A DNA stretch of 64,000 bases, taken from positions 1 to 64,000 of the forward strand of contig CAZKBH010000009.1 in the NCBI GenBank assembly GCA_964550795.1. The letters run 5' to 3'. The DNA is from M3007 sp964550795. Lineage in GTDB: Bacteria > Bacteroidota > Bacteroidia > Chitinophagales > Saprospiraceae. Shown piece by piece: positions 37,149 to 46,711 of the stretch (positions are counted from its first letter, which is position 1; each line of letters begins with the position of its first letter). The notes under the pieces are model-generated. The model saw only the letters and a program-made list of their open reading frames with translations, had not been told where the DNA came from and ran no database searches. Position numbers and translations under genes: made by a program.

Positions 37149-38105
37149 TCAGAAAGGCCTTGCGGGTTTGACCGGCACCACATCGTCTGGCGGATCGACA
37201 AACCAATACCGTATCGTGGCCTCTATCGAGCCGTTGCTATGTTTGCGCAAACGGGTCAACCCAATGTCGTAGGAAAAACAGAAAAATAATTTGTCAACGG
37301 CCTGAAAGCCCAAGGCAAAATCAATGCTCTCCCCGGCAAAATTGGTATCTCCTCCCACGCGATAAGTAAGCCCTCCGTAGAATTTGTTGCGCAACATAAC
37401 ACTCAGATTCATCTCGGCATCAAATGGTGCACCAATGGCGTAGCGGAGTAATACCTGCGGCGTAACATCCAGTTCATCGGTGGCTTCAAACTTGATTCCA
37501 CCCATGGCATTGATGTGTTGTACCTCCCGGGAAAGCACTTCCCCAAACTCGGCAAAATCTATGCTGTTGCTCACGATGCGTGGTAGCGCAAGCCCTGCGT
37601 ACCAACGGTCTGAATAGGCATTGTAATAAATCCCAGCCCCAAAATTTGGGACAAACTTACTCTTAGGATCCGTAGGGATACTCGGGTCGTTCTGGTCAAT
37701 CGCAATGATTCTGGAATCGGCCCAATTCTGACGGATGTTCCGCATACTGGCCTGCAAACCGACTGAAAAATTGCCGCGCTTCATCTGAATACGATACGCA
37801 TACACCGCATCAATGGTCAGGTTGGTGTTGATGCCAATGCTCTGCCGGGCAATGTTCCCCCCGATACCTACCCGTCCATTGATTACCGACTGGTTGTAAG
37901 AAAGCGCCATTGTTTTGGGCGCCCCATCCAGTCCCATCCACTGGTTGCGGTAAATGGCGGTCAATGTAGGCGAAACAAAGCTGCCTGCATACCCAGGATT
38001 ATACATCAATTTATTGAACATAAACTGCGTGTACATCTGTTCCTGCTGCGCCGAAGCAGTCAGCGCCAAGGCTAAAAGCGGTATAAAAAAAATTCTTTTT
38101 TTCAT
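37149..38105 (-). CDS. T9SS membrane protein, PorP/SprF family
   Basis: 318 residues. A signal peptide (IFFIPLLALALTASAQ) is followed by the family start QEQMYTQFMFNKLMYNPGYAGS and a predicted 14-strand barrel (YRNQWMGLDGAPKTMALS). SprF is needed in Flavobacterium to secrete the adhesin SprB, and such genes often sit directly downstream of type B T9SS cargo genes. Here it follows the giant adhesin gene on the same strand with 132 bp between, so it is probably its dedicated outer-membrane partner. The palindrome at 38182 lies upstream. Confidence 0.92.
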   Translation of the reverse strand: MKKRIFFIPLLALALTASAQQEQMYTQFMFNKLMYNPGYAGSFVSPTLTAIYRNQWMGLDGAPKTMALSYNQSVINGRVGIGGNIARQSIGINTNLTIDAVYAYRIQMKRGNFSVGLQASMRNIRQNWADSRIIAIDQNDPSIPTDPKSKFVPNFGAGIYYNAYSDRWYAGLALPRIVSNSIDFAEFGEVLSREVQHINAMGGIKFEATDELDVTPQVLLRYAIGAPFDAEMNLSVMLRNKFYGGLTYRVGGDTNFAGESIDFALGFQAVDKLFFCFSYDIGLTRLRKHSNGSIEATIRYWFVDPPDDVVPVKPARPF

Positions 38106-38181
38106 GATGTACAGGTGGGCTTTGGGAGTGTTATTTTTTCAAACGCTGCAGTATTCAATCTTGCCAGCATTGCCTTAAAAT

Positions 38182-38194
38182 ATTGATTATCAAT
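38182..38194. promoter_or_regulatory. ATTGATTATCAAT palindrome upstream of porP/sprF
   Basis: Third copy of the 13-bp dyad, 77 bp upstream of the PorP/SprF start, between it and the giant adhesin gene. Confidence 0.45.
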
Positions 38195-38237
38195 TATTTG
38201 AAAATCGGTCTTGACCTCTGACTGAATGATTTTCAAC

Positions 38238-41200
38238 CTATCGTTGGATCAACAAAAAGCCCGTGCGGGGTTTATCGTTGTCATATAATCTCACCACATA
38301 ATAGTAGGTGCCCGCGGGCAATTCCTCGTTGTTGTAAGTGCCTCCCCAATCGTTTTGGTAAGGCTTGGCGTGGAAAACAACATCGCCCCATTGGTTGAAA
38401 ATTGTGACATCCAGCTGGGCGGCACCTTCACCAACCGTGCACTCATTGGGTATTTTAAATTCGTCGTTGAATCCATCTGCATTGGGCGTAATAATACTCG
38501 GTATAAAACATTGCTCCGCTTCTCCTACCCGGAATGTCACGGTACCAATGCTGCAAGCCGATGGACAGTTTGTATTACAGATGCTGTACGTCATGCCTGA
38601 ATCCGTCCCTGAAAATCCAGACTGCGGACGATACACATAAACACCATTCGCCGGATTGTCAACCAAGGCCCCCGGGATGGGTTGAGTAAGCACCGTGATG
38701 GTGTAACTGTTGGGCAAAATGTCATTCGCCAATACATTGAATTGTGCGGAACCGCCAAAATCAACGTCCACTATGTCATTCACCGCCGTGGGGAAAAGTT
38801 CATAGTACACCTCCGTTGTGTCGCGGGATTGGGAACCGCATACACCACCATTGGTCGTCCAAAATAGGATATTGTTGCCTGGCTTTAGGCCACAAACGCT
38901 GGTATTGGGTGCGTTGGGATTGGAGAAACTCAAGCCCGTGTGGCTGCTCCATTGCCCGGACTCAAAACTGGCCAGGGGGGATGCACCCAAGTCAGTACAG
39001 TTATCATTGTCGCAAACAAATTGCACGGCACCGGCATCTGGCTTGGGAGAATAGATATAGATGATAACATCATCCGAATTTTCTCCGCAGCCGATATTTC
39101 CGATTACCCAGAAGAAAGCGTAGGTCTGCCCGTGATTTATACTGCCGCTGATGCTTGTATTGGGATCATTCGGGTTGTCAATCACAATGCCCAATTGGGC
39201 TTGCTGGGGCAATTGCACCCATTTTCCTTGCGAAAAGGCGCCCTGTGTAGCGTTTAGCTTGATGCCTTGTGTGGTACAATAAAAAGAGTCAGCACCGGCA
39301 TCCGGCATTTCCAGATTTTGGGCCGTAATGACCACTGTATCGCGGCTATAATTGGTACAGGCGCCATTGCTGAGGCTCCATTGGAAGGTGTAAGTATTCA
39401 CCGCGGAACCTTGGAAGGTTGCGTTCGGCAAATTAGCGTTGTCAATGGTCACAAGGAAGCCTCCTAATTGCGACCACATCCCAGTTACCATACCAGAGGG
39501 CGCGGTTGCGTTGAGTGCGATGGGCGCATTGGCACAGGCAAAACGATCCATACCAGCGAAGGCATTAATCCCGTCCGGAATGGTATCGAACTTGACCGTA
39601 ACTACATTGGAATAGGGAGACCTGCATCCATCCAGCGCAGGTGTTTCGGCAAACACCCGGAAGGTATGTGTGCCCGGCCCTAACCACAATACACTGTCTA
39701 AATTCAGTTGGCTTGCCGTGGAAGGCCCGGCCAGTATGAAACCAGTAGCGGCGTTTTCCCAGGTGTACAACATCCCGTTTTCGGGAATAAGCACATTCAG
39801 GAATTCCCCAACAGGCGGCCGATCCATACACACCGCCATAGAAGGTGTAGCGATTTGCGGTGTTTTAGGCATTTTAACTACCTCTACAAGGGTGGAATCC
39901 AGCGCTGAGCTACAGTTGTTTACCTCGACCCTCAATCTGTACTGCCCAGCCATCTGTGTTGTCACATTATTAAGAATAGGATCTTCTAAATTAGAAGAAA
40001 AGCCTGGTCCTGTCCAGAAGTAGCTGGCAAATTGAATAGTTGGGCCGTAAAGCTCCAAAATTCCTCCTTCACAAACAGGCGAATTACTGCTTACGGTCGG
40101 AGTAGCCGGAATTGCGTTTACGGTTACTGTCACCGCATTGGAAGGGGTGGATTGGCAGATTCCATTGCTCGAAACTGCTATTACGCTGTAATTCCCACTG
40201 TGCCAGGTCTGGGCGTTTGGAATCTCCAGGGTTGAACCCGTGGTCGTCGTATCTCCGAGGTTGTTCGGGCGTTTCCAGATGAAAGTGGCCTGCCCCGAGC
40301 TGGTAAAGGTCAAGGTAATTTTCGCGCCTGCACAAACGGGTTGACTTGGGTTTACCGTCAAAATAGGCGTTGGGGGAGGGGCCTGGATATTGATTTCCGT
40401 CGTGGCAGGTACTGAGGGACAACCAAATAAATCCTTCACCACCAGAGTGTAAGAGCCGTTGTAGGGGGTGCATACATCCGCAATGATTGGGCTGGGTAAA
40501 TTGGAGGTCCCAAAGGCCGCCGGTCCCGTCCATAAATAACTGGCTGGTGAAGGTACCACGGTCGCCGAGAGGATTGCATCCGTACTGCCATCGCAGCAAG
40601 CAGGAGCGGTATTGTTGATGGAGGTAATGGTTGGGGGCGTCACGTTGTTCACCGTGACGGTCGCCGTGCCTGAACAGCCATTCGAGGTAGTTGCAACAAC
40701 CAGATAAACGCCACTGGCCCCATTCGGCACGGTTACATTTTGCGAAAAAGGCTGCATGCCGTTCGGGAAGGTCCAATACCAGTTTAAGGGCAAGGTAGAG
40801 GAGCTGGTAGCCGACAATTGGAGCAGGGAATCCTTACAAATGGGCGCATTGGAGGAGGCCGAAACGCTGGGATAATTTTGAACGTTCAGTTGAACAGGAT
40901 TGGAGGCATCCGAAAAACAGCCCCCTAGCGCTGCGATGACCGTAATGTTGCCATTGTTGGCCGGACTTGCGTTCACAATTTGTAAGGTGTTTGAACTGGT
41001 GGTAGTGTCAAAAAGGCCACTGGCCGTAGGATAAGTCCAGAGGTATTGCGAGGCAGTCGGCACGTTTGGGCACACCAAAGTCACGGTCTGTCCCGTACAC
41101 ACATTTAAATTTCCAGACAAAACGGGCTTTTCGGGTTTTGAGTTGACCGTCACCATTACCGTATCCGGGAGGGAAAAACAACCATTGCGCTGTGTCACCA

Positions 41201-44200
41201 GAATATATTTCCCTTCATGAACCGATTTGATGGCACTATTGGTCACCAAGGGATTTTGCTGTGTGGAGCTAAAGTTAGGCCCTGTCCACTGATAGGTCAG
41301 GCCGCCGGTAGGGGGCGTGGGAGACATGAGCGAGATCGGGAATCCCTCACACACCTGGGTCATTTCTGGCTCCGCATCGGCGGGTGGGGTAGGGTGCATG
41401 GTTACCATGATCGGGTTTGACAAAGCGGTGTTGCAACCGTTGGCAAAAACCTTCAGATAATAGGTATAAGTACCAGGGGGAGGATTGGGAATGATAAAGG
41501 TGGTGGTTGGCGTAGTGCCCAAAATCTCCAATCCACCGGGTGTGTCGAGCAACCATTGGTAACTGACGTTTTGGCCGCTGTAGGAATTGGTGGTGAGTAC
41601 CACGTTTTGTCCGGGACAAAAAGAGGTGCCGCCAGGGGAGGTGAGCACGGGAGTGTTGTTCAAAATTGCCAGATTAACCACTACACAAGCCGATGAGGTA
41701 CACCCCGTTGCCCCGGTAATGGTGACGCAGTAGGTTCCGTTGTGGATGGCCATAGCGTTGGTGCTTACTATGGGATTTCTTAGTGTGCTGGAATACATAT
41801 CTGGCCCGCTCCAGTTAAAGAAATATGGGCTATTGGAGGGCGGATTGGCAAAAAGTTGCAAGGTGCCATTTTCACAAACTGCCGGATAACTGGGCGCAGC
41901 AGGAAGATTCGCTACCCCAATCAAGGTCTGGCAAGTGGCTGAATTACCGGATATATCGGTAACGGTAAGTGTTGTGGGGATTGTGCTGCCCGCCTGACTA
42001 CAGGTGAAGGTGCTGGGCGATACGGAGAAGCTCAGGTTTTGAGAAGGCGTACAATTGTCCGTACTTCCGTTGTTGATTCCTACAGGTGGAAGGATGTAAG
42101 GTGTCGCCCCGGAAGGGTCCACTTGCACAATGAAGGTTGGCTGACATAAAGCCTTGGGTTTCACCGTGTCTAGTACGGTAACGGCAAACGTGGCCATACC
42201 CAACAGCCCTGCATCATCGGTGGTGGAGTACATGACCGTGTAGTTGCCCGGAGCAAGCGTGTCTTTGGTCATCGTTCCGGTAATATTCCCGGTAGAAACG
42301 GTCTGGTTGGCGGCGTTTTTAATGGCGTAGTCAATCACCGCGTAGCTGTATTCCAGCATCACCTGAATCTGACTGATGCCGTCGGTGCCATTCGGCAATA
42401 AAGGGGCACAATTGCCCACAAAATCGTTGTACGTGATCAAATCCCGATTTGATTCCAGATAAAAGGTTGTGAAACCTAATCCCCCGCCCAAAAGTGCCCA
42501 TTCATTGATTTGTGCTGCAGTAACTGGTATTTCCGTTTCCCAGAAAGTCGTACACTCCCCGGTCAGGGTGCCTTGTCCGGTGGAGCCAAGCGGATTGCCA
42601 TATTCGTCGTACACATTGAAAAACTCGCCTACCTGTGCATTATCGCCGCGGTGTCTGATTTTGAGTGTACCTCCTCCAACGGCATTCGGAATCAAACCCG
42701 TCAAAGCGGGGGTAATATCTTTGGCCACAATGCCTACATCCAAGTCGTTCTCAAATTGCAAGGGCAAAACCGCTGAAGAAAGATTCAAATTGGCCGACAT
42801 GGCGCAATTTTCCGTAATGGCCGGGAATGGCAGCGTAACCACTCCCAAACAATTGTTTTGGCCCGTAAAAACCGTGATGTCGGCGGGTGTTGTGATGCTC
42901 GGTGCCTGGGCATCATTGATTGTAATCTGAACAGAAGCTGTTGCAGCATTGCCCACACAATCCGTCGCGGTGTACACCACGGTGTGTGTACCAACAGATA
43001 AAAAAAACGGATTGGCAGGCGGATAAACCTGGGAAGGCCCACCATCAACCGTAAAAGTTAAATCAATCGGCACGGGTGATTCTGCATATACATAATCAAG
43101 TATAGCAGTCATTTTGCCGCCCGGACAAATCGGGTTGCAGGCTCCCGCTCCAGTGCCATTGGGGTTTGCGTCAAAGGTAATCACTCCGTCGGCCAACCAA
43201 TTATTGAGCTGATTGGCATTAATTGAAATATCATTAAACTTGCTCAAGCACTGGCCATTTGTGTTAGCAGTACCAAGCTGAAGACTATTTTCGTCCAATA
43301 TATTAAAAAACTCTGTTAGCCCTTCCGCGTCCGCGCTATCAAGGTGAATGGTCAATACAGGCGTTCCGATAACAGGTTTAAAAGGTATCGCATTTGGGGC
43401 AATCAAGGGAAAACTCATGCTCGCCACGGGTACTATGAAGGCCAGGCCCGGACCGGAAGCTACCAAAGGTTCGGTTTTCATCAGGCGCACACTTCGCAAC
43501 CGTTCGCTGCAAACATCCGTAATGGACTGTGGGGCTGGAATCATCACCAATGCCCCGCAGTCATCAGGATCATTGGGGAACATCATATCCGCAGGCGGCA
43601 CAATTTCAGGCGGCGTAGTATCCTCAATCTGAATCAGTTGTGTGTAAGTCCGGCTATTGCCACAGTGGTCCGTAGCCGTCCATTCACGCTGCAAAATGTA
43701 GTTGGTCCAGTGCGCGCAACTCGTGGTGTCCGGGTTGCGGAGCTCGGTTTCTAAAAAGGTTACCACCACGGCATTGTCACAATTGTCAGAAGGATTGAAC
43801 AAGCTTGTTTCTGGAACCGAGGGGATTGCATCACATTCGACGGTAATGTTCGGCGGCAGATTCATCAAGGTTGGCGCAACGGTATCTATGACCTGCACCA
43901 ATTGATTAAACGGTGTTTTGTTGCCACAAACATCCTCCGCAATCCATTGAACCACAATGGTGTATTGGTCGTTGCAAGGCCCGGGTGTGATGCTTTGCCC
44001 TGTATTGGTAGGCGCACCCGTGGGGCCGCTGCAAGCATCTGTTGCGAGGGGCACAGGGGCAGGGAAAGGCACCAGTGCACTGCATAAAGCTGTGGTGTCT
44101 AAAACGCCCCCGGGCACCGGACCCAGATTATCCACCACTGAAATGGTTTGGGTGGCGGTTTGGGTATTTCCACATTCATCCGTTGCGGTGAAGGTTCGGA

Positions 44201-46163
44201 TAATATTATAGGTGTAATGACCGCAAACGGCCGGGTCAGGGTTTTGAAGCGAATTGGTCGCGGTGCTGATGCTGACCACGGGGCTGCATACATCGCTGGC
44301 GTTGATGTTCATACCCATCACTGGAACCGGAGGCAGCACGAAGGTGTCGCAACGGAAAGTCTGGTTGGCTGGAATGAGGGTAAAAACAGGACTTGTGGTG
44401 TCGCGCACGAAGATGTTTTGGGTAGCCGAAGCGGAGTTCCCGCAATCGTCCGTGGCGGTCCAGGTAGTGAGCACGGTATAGGAGCCATCACAAAGACTGT
44501 CTTTGTAAATCCTTGAAAATGTGATGGTTACGTTTGCATCGCAGTTATCGCTCACGGTGGCGGCGGGTAAATTAGGCAGTGGATTTGGGCAATAAACCGT
44601 GATGTCTGGCTCCAAACCCGTGAACGTGGGCACTTGGGTATCAATGATGCTCCAACGCAAAGTAATGGTGCTGCTATTTCCGCAATCATCGGTGGCACGG
44701 AAGGTAACATTGGCAAACCAGGCGCAATTGTTCGCCTGCACGGTCGGGTAGGGGCCGACGTTAAAATTGCCCGCGCCCGTTTGTCCCGTGGACGTGACGA
44801 AGGAAAAATTGGTCCAGGTATAATCCGAACAATCTTCCGTGACGGTGGCATTTCCGTAGGCGTTTATCCAGTTTTGCAAATTGGTTTGGTCGTTCCCATC
44901 CCCACATTGCTCCGTAGCATTGACTCCGGCAAGTACTGGCGGCAGGGTGTCAATGGCGCCAAAATCGGCGTTGGCCATGAACGTTTCATTCCCACAGGCA
45001 TCGCGCACAAAAAAGTCAACGGAAACCAGGCCGTGTACTTTGTTGAAGGATTGATTCCCAACCATTTGTGTAGAGCATCCATTCGCGAATGAAGCTAAGA
45101 ATGCGTTGACCACTTGAACGGAATCCACTGTATTTCCGCCAATTTTCATGGAATAGGTCAGTGGAGCGGAGCAGGTGTCAAATGCTTGGGAATAAGCATT
45201 GGTTTGAATCCACTCGCCCAATTTGAGCATTTCGTTGCCGTTTTGCGAACAATAGGCAACAGTGTCTTTGGGCGGTTTGACCACCACTGGTCCCTGGGTA
45301 TCGGAGGTTGAAAAGGTTACAAATACATTTTGCAAAAAATTGCAATTGTCCACCGCCTGAAAACGCACCGTGAGCGGCACTTTACAACCCGGCGGGAAAG
45401 TAGCCGGCGCGTTGTTGGTGATGGATTTTATGCCCGAAGCGTCTGTAGCGGCGAATGTTGCAATTTGAGTAGCTCGCCAGTTGGGGTATGCAATCGGCAG
45501 GGCCTCGCAGGTAGCTGAGCCATCAATGGGGTAGCCCGTGATTTGCGGCGGGAGCGAATCCTTGTAAATGATGATCGTTTGGGTAAAAACAGCGGTGTTA
45601 TTATTGGCGTCGGTGGCGGTCCAGGTGCGGGTAAAAGTGCCGCTTTGGCAGGTGTCGGGACCGGGCGTTTCTACAAAAGTTTGTTGTATAATTGGCGTGC
45701 AATTGTCTGCAACCGGGATATTTGAAGCGGGTGGTACTGCCACAATTGAACTGAACTCAAGTGGGCTAAAAATGCCAGTCAAGTCGAAAACCGGAGGCGA
45801 AACATCCACAAAATTGATGAAATATTCATACGTATGTGAATGTCCTTCATCATCTTCCACGAACCAAAATACGTGTGCGGTGGCGCCATTAGTGAACGGA
45901 TCCGTGTATAAAAAGCCGGAGGCCGTCGCATCAAACATGGAGGTGATGATGTTTGCACCCACCGTCGAGCTGACCACTGGATCAGGCACATTACCCTGCA
46001 ACATGGAGCTGCATGTAGGCCCGACGGGTAGCGTAGTGGGGCCATTGTAACTGAAATTAAAAAAGGACGGCTGCGCCTTGAGCGATGCCGCTGGGGTAAT
46101 AAAGAGGCAAAATCCTATACAGAAAGTCGATGCCCGCAAAAAAATGCGTAACCGGTTTATCAT
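38238..46163 (-). CDS. giant multi-domain surface adhesin with type B T9SS sorting domain
   Basis: 2,641 residues from ATG 46163 (INRLRIFLRASTFCIGF signal). Up to about residue 1,000 there are HYR-like modules of 75-90 residues, each with paired Cys, DNC and WTATDxCGN. Two larger insertions follow at about 1,000-1,400, each with repeated FFNVYDEYG/FFNILDENS and QIQVMLEYSYA-type sequences. At about 1,420-2,190 come some ten Ig/PKD-like repeats (C.G....L ... Y.W.GP ... G.Y.V.V). Four Gly/Asp/Cys repeats (DAGADSFYC type) lie at about 2,200-2,450, then an Ig-like VND..V..LANDILP domain. The last 90 residues (FIPSIITPNADGFNDEF ... GTYYYVVRLYDNDKPRTG) form the gliding-motility type sorting domain. 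It is secreted and probably an adhesin or gliding-related filament. The start at 46223 is rejected because it falls in repeat DNA. Confidence 0.9.
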   Translation of the reverse strand: MINRLRIFLRASTFCIGFCLFITPAASLKAQPSFFNFSYNGPTTLPVGPTCSSMLQGNVPDPVVSSTVGANIITSMFDATASGFLYTDPFTNGATAHVFWFVEDDEGHSHTYEYFINFVDVSPPVFDLTGIFSPLEFSSIVAVPPASNIPVADNCTPIIQQTFVETPGPDTCQSGTFTRTWTATDANNNTAVFTQTIIIYKDSLPPQITGYPIDGSATCEALPIAYPNWRATQIATFAATDASGIKSITNNAPATFPPGCKVPLTVRFQAVDNCNFLQNVFVTFSTSDTQGPVVVKPPKDTVAYCSQNGNEMLKLGEWIQTNAYSQAFDTCSAPLTYSMKIGGNTVDSVQVVNAFLASFANGCSTQMVGNQSFNKVHGLVSVDFFVRDACGNETFMANADFGAIDTLPPVLAGVNATEQCGDGNDQTNLQNWINAYGNATVTEDCSDYTWTNFSFVTSTGQTGAGNFNVGPYPTVQANNCAWFANVTFRATDDCGNSSTITLRWSIIDTQVPTFTGLEPDITVYCPNPLPNLPAATVSDNCDANVTITFSRIYKDSLCDGSYTVLTTWTATDDCGNSASATQNIFVRDTTSPVFTLIPANQTFRCDTFVLPPVPVMGMNINASDVCSPVVSISTATNSLQNPDPAVCGHYTYNIIRTFTATDECGNTQTATQTISVVDNLGPVPGGVLDTTALCSALVPFPAPVPLATDACSGPTGAPTNTGQSITPGPCNDQYTIVVQWIAEDVCGNKTPFNQLVQVIDTVAPTLMNLPPNITVECDAIPSVPETSLFNPSDNCDNAVVVTFLETELRNPDTTSCAHWTNYILQREWTATDHCGNSRTYTQLIQIEDTTPPEIVPPADMMFPNDPDDCGALVMIPAPQSITDVCSERLRSVRLMKTEPLVASGPGLAFIVPVASMSFPLIAPNAIPFKPVIGTPVLTIHLDSADAEGLTEFFNILDENSLQLGTANTNGQCLSKFNDISINANQLNNWLADGVITFDANPNGTGAGACNPICPGGKMTAILDYVYAESPVPIDLTFTVDGGPSQVYPPANPFFLSVGTHTVVYTATDCVGNAATASVQITINDAQAPSITTPADITVFTGQNNCLGVVTLPFPAITENCAMSANLNLSSAVLPLQFENDLDVGIVAKDITPALTGLIPNAVGGGTLKIRHRGDNAQVGEFFNVYDEYGNPLGSTGQGTLTGECTTFWETEIPVTAAQINEWALLGGGLGFTTFYLESNRDLITYNDFVGNCAPLLPNGTDGISQIQVMLEYSYAVIDYAIKNAANQTVSTGNITGTMTKDTLAPGNYTVMYSTTDDAGLLGMATFAVTVLDTVKPKALCQPTFIVQVDPSGATPYILPPVGINNGSTDNCTPSQNLSFSVSPSTFTCSQAGSTIPTTLTVTDISGNSATCQTLIGVANLPAAPSYPAVCENGTLQLFANPPSNSPYFFNWSGPDMYSSTLRNPIVSTNAMAIHNGTYCVTITGATGCTSSACVVVNLAILNNTPVLTSPGGTSFCPGQNVVLTTNSYSGQNVSYQWLLDTPGGLEILGTTPTTTFIIPNPPPGTYTYYLKVFANGCNTALSNPIMVTMHPTPPADAEPEMTQVCEGFPISLMSPTPPTGGLTYQWTGPNFSSTQQNPLVTNSAIKSVHEGKYILVTQRNGCFSLPDTVMVTVNSKPEKPVLSGNLNVCTGQTVTLVCPNVPTASQYLWTYPTASGLFDTTTSSNTLQIVNASPANNGNITVIAALGGCFSDASNPVQLNVQNYPSVSASSNAPICKDSLLQLSATSSSTLPLNWYWTFPNGMQPFSQNVTVPNGASGVYLVVATTSNGCSGTATVTVNNVTPPTITSINNTAPACCDGSTDAILSATVVPSPASYLWTGPAAFGTSNLPSPIIADVCTPYNGSYTLVVKDLFGCPSVPATTEINIQAPPPTPILTVNPSQPVCAGAKITLTFTSSGQATFIWKRPNNLGDTTTTGSTLEIPNAQTWHSGNYSVIAVSSNGICQSTPSNAVTVTVNAIPATPTVSSNSPVCEGGILELYGPTIQFASYFWTGPGFSSNLEDPILNNVTTQMAGQYRLRVEVNNCSSALDSTLVEVVKMPKTPQIATPSMAVCMDRPPVGEFLNVLIPENGMLYTWENAATGFILAGPSTASQLNLDSVLWLGPGTHTFRVFAETPALDGCRSPYSNVVTVKFDTIPDGINAFAGMDRFACANAPIALNATAPSGMVTGMWSQLGGFLVTIDNANLPNATFQGSAVNTYTFQWSLSNGACTNYSRDTVVITAQNLEMPDAGADSFYCTTQGIKLNATQGAFSQGKWVQLPQQAQLGIVIDNPNDPNTSISGSINHGQTYAFFWVIGNIGCGENSDDVIIYIYSPKPDAGAVQFVCDNDNCTDLGASPLASFESGQWSSHTGLSFSNPNAPNTSVCGLKPGNNILFWTTNGGVCGSQSRDTTEVYYELFPTAVNDIVDVDFGGSAQFNVLANDILPNSYTITVLTQPIPGALVDNPANGVYVYRPQSGFSGTDSGMTYSICNTNCPSACSIGTVTFRVGEAEQCFIPSIITPNADGFNDEFKIPNECTVGEGAAQLDVTIFNQWGDVVFHAKPYQNDWGGTYNNEELPAGTYYYVVRLYDNDKPRTGFLLIQR

Positions 46164-46222
46164 ACGGACGGGTTGGGTTTTAAAAGTGCATTGCACCCTC
46201 GGTTTGTACATGTGATAGGTCA

Positions 46223-46234
46223 TAGTGCCGCATC
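46223..46234. repeat. solo end of the MITE-like family
   Basis: TAGTGCCGCATC matches the terminal sequence of the element at 12716; homology decays after 12 bases. It points toward the inverted end at 48470-48481, so the two flank the small protein gene and gltX. Confidence 0.4.
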
Positions 46235-46245
46235 ACTTCGATGGA

Positions 46246-46446
46246 TTACGGTTTAATGGCGGAAATATCTTCCGATTCAGATAACTTCTTGTCTGGCACC
46301 GTTTCGTCCAAAAACGCGTTTAAATCGTCTGTTTTTACATCTCGTACTATTTCCCCAAAAGCATTTACGTGCAGACGGACATTTTTGATTTCCCCGTTTT
46401 CTGGAATAGGTTTAGGGGTAGGTTGGGTATCTTTTGAATTGCGCAT
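46246..46446 (-). CDS. small conserved-looking protein, function unknown
   Basis: 66 residues, hydrophilic, no signal or membrane segment. A Pro/Lys-rich start is followed by IKNVRLHVNAFGEIVRDVKT and DDLNAFLDETVPDKKL. The V.VNAFGE....D....LN.FL.E...DKKL pattern seems familiar from small Bacteroidota proteins, but I can give no function. It stands alone between the adhesin gene and gltX. Confidence 0.6.
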   Translation of the reverse strand: MRNSKDTQPTPKPIPENGEIKNVRLHVNAFGEIVRDVKTDDLNAFLDETVPDKKLSESEDISAIKP

Positions 46447-46639
46447 ACGCTTCGATTCAGGTAATTAAAGGAATTTAGTGGCACAAACGCCTGATTTATA
46501 GGCGATTATAATATTTGTGTGTTCAAAGCTACACCCTCATTTCTTGCTATAAACATAGATTCCCTTCAGGAATTTGAGCGATGCCTGATACTTGTTTTCT
46601 ACGATTGGACAATGCCCCCCACCGAGCGACGGTTCTACA

Positions 46640-46711
46640 TCCACATTGACCCCATTGACCACATTCCCCACATTGACCACATTCCCCACATTAACCCCAT
46701 TGACCACATTC
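46640..46711. repeat. tandem 9-bp repeat invading the end of gltX
   Basis: About eight units of the ATTGACCAC/ATTCCCCAC type, the reverse complement of the repeat after ahcY. The gltX stop codon (46691-46693) and the codons for ECGQWG lie inside the array. Confidence 0.85.

Noticed and set aside
38238..46223. Start of the giant adhesin at 46223
   Set aside because: That ATG lies in the solo MITE-like end, and the signal peptide begins properly at 46163.
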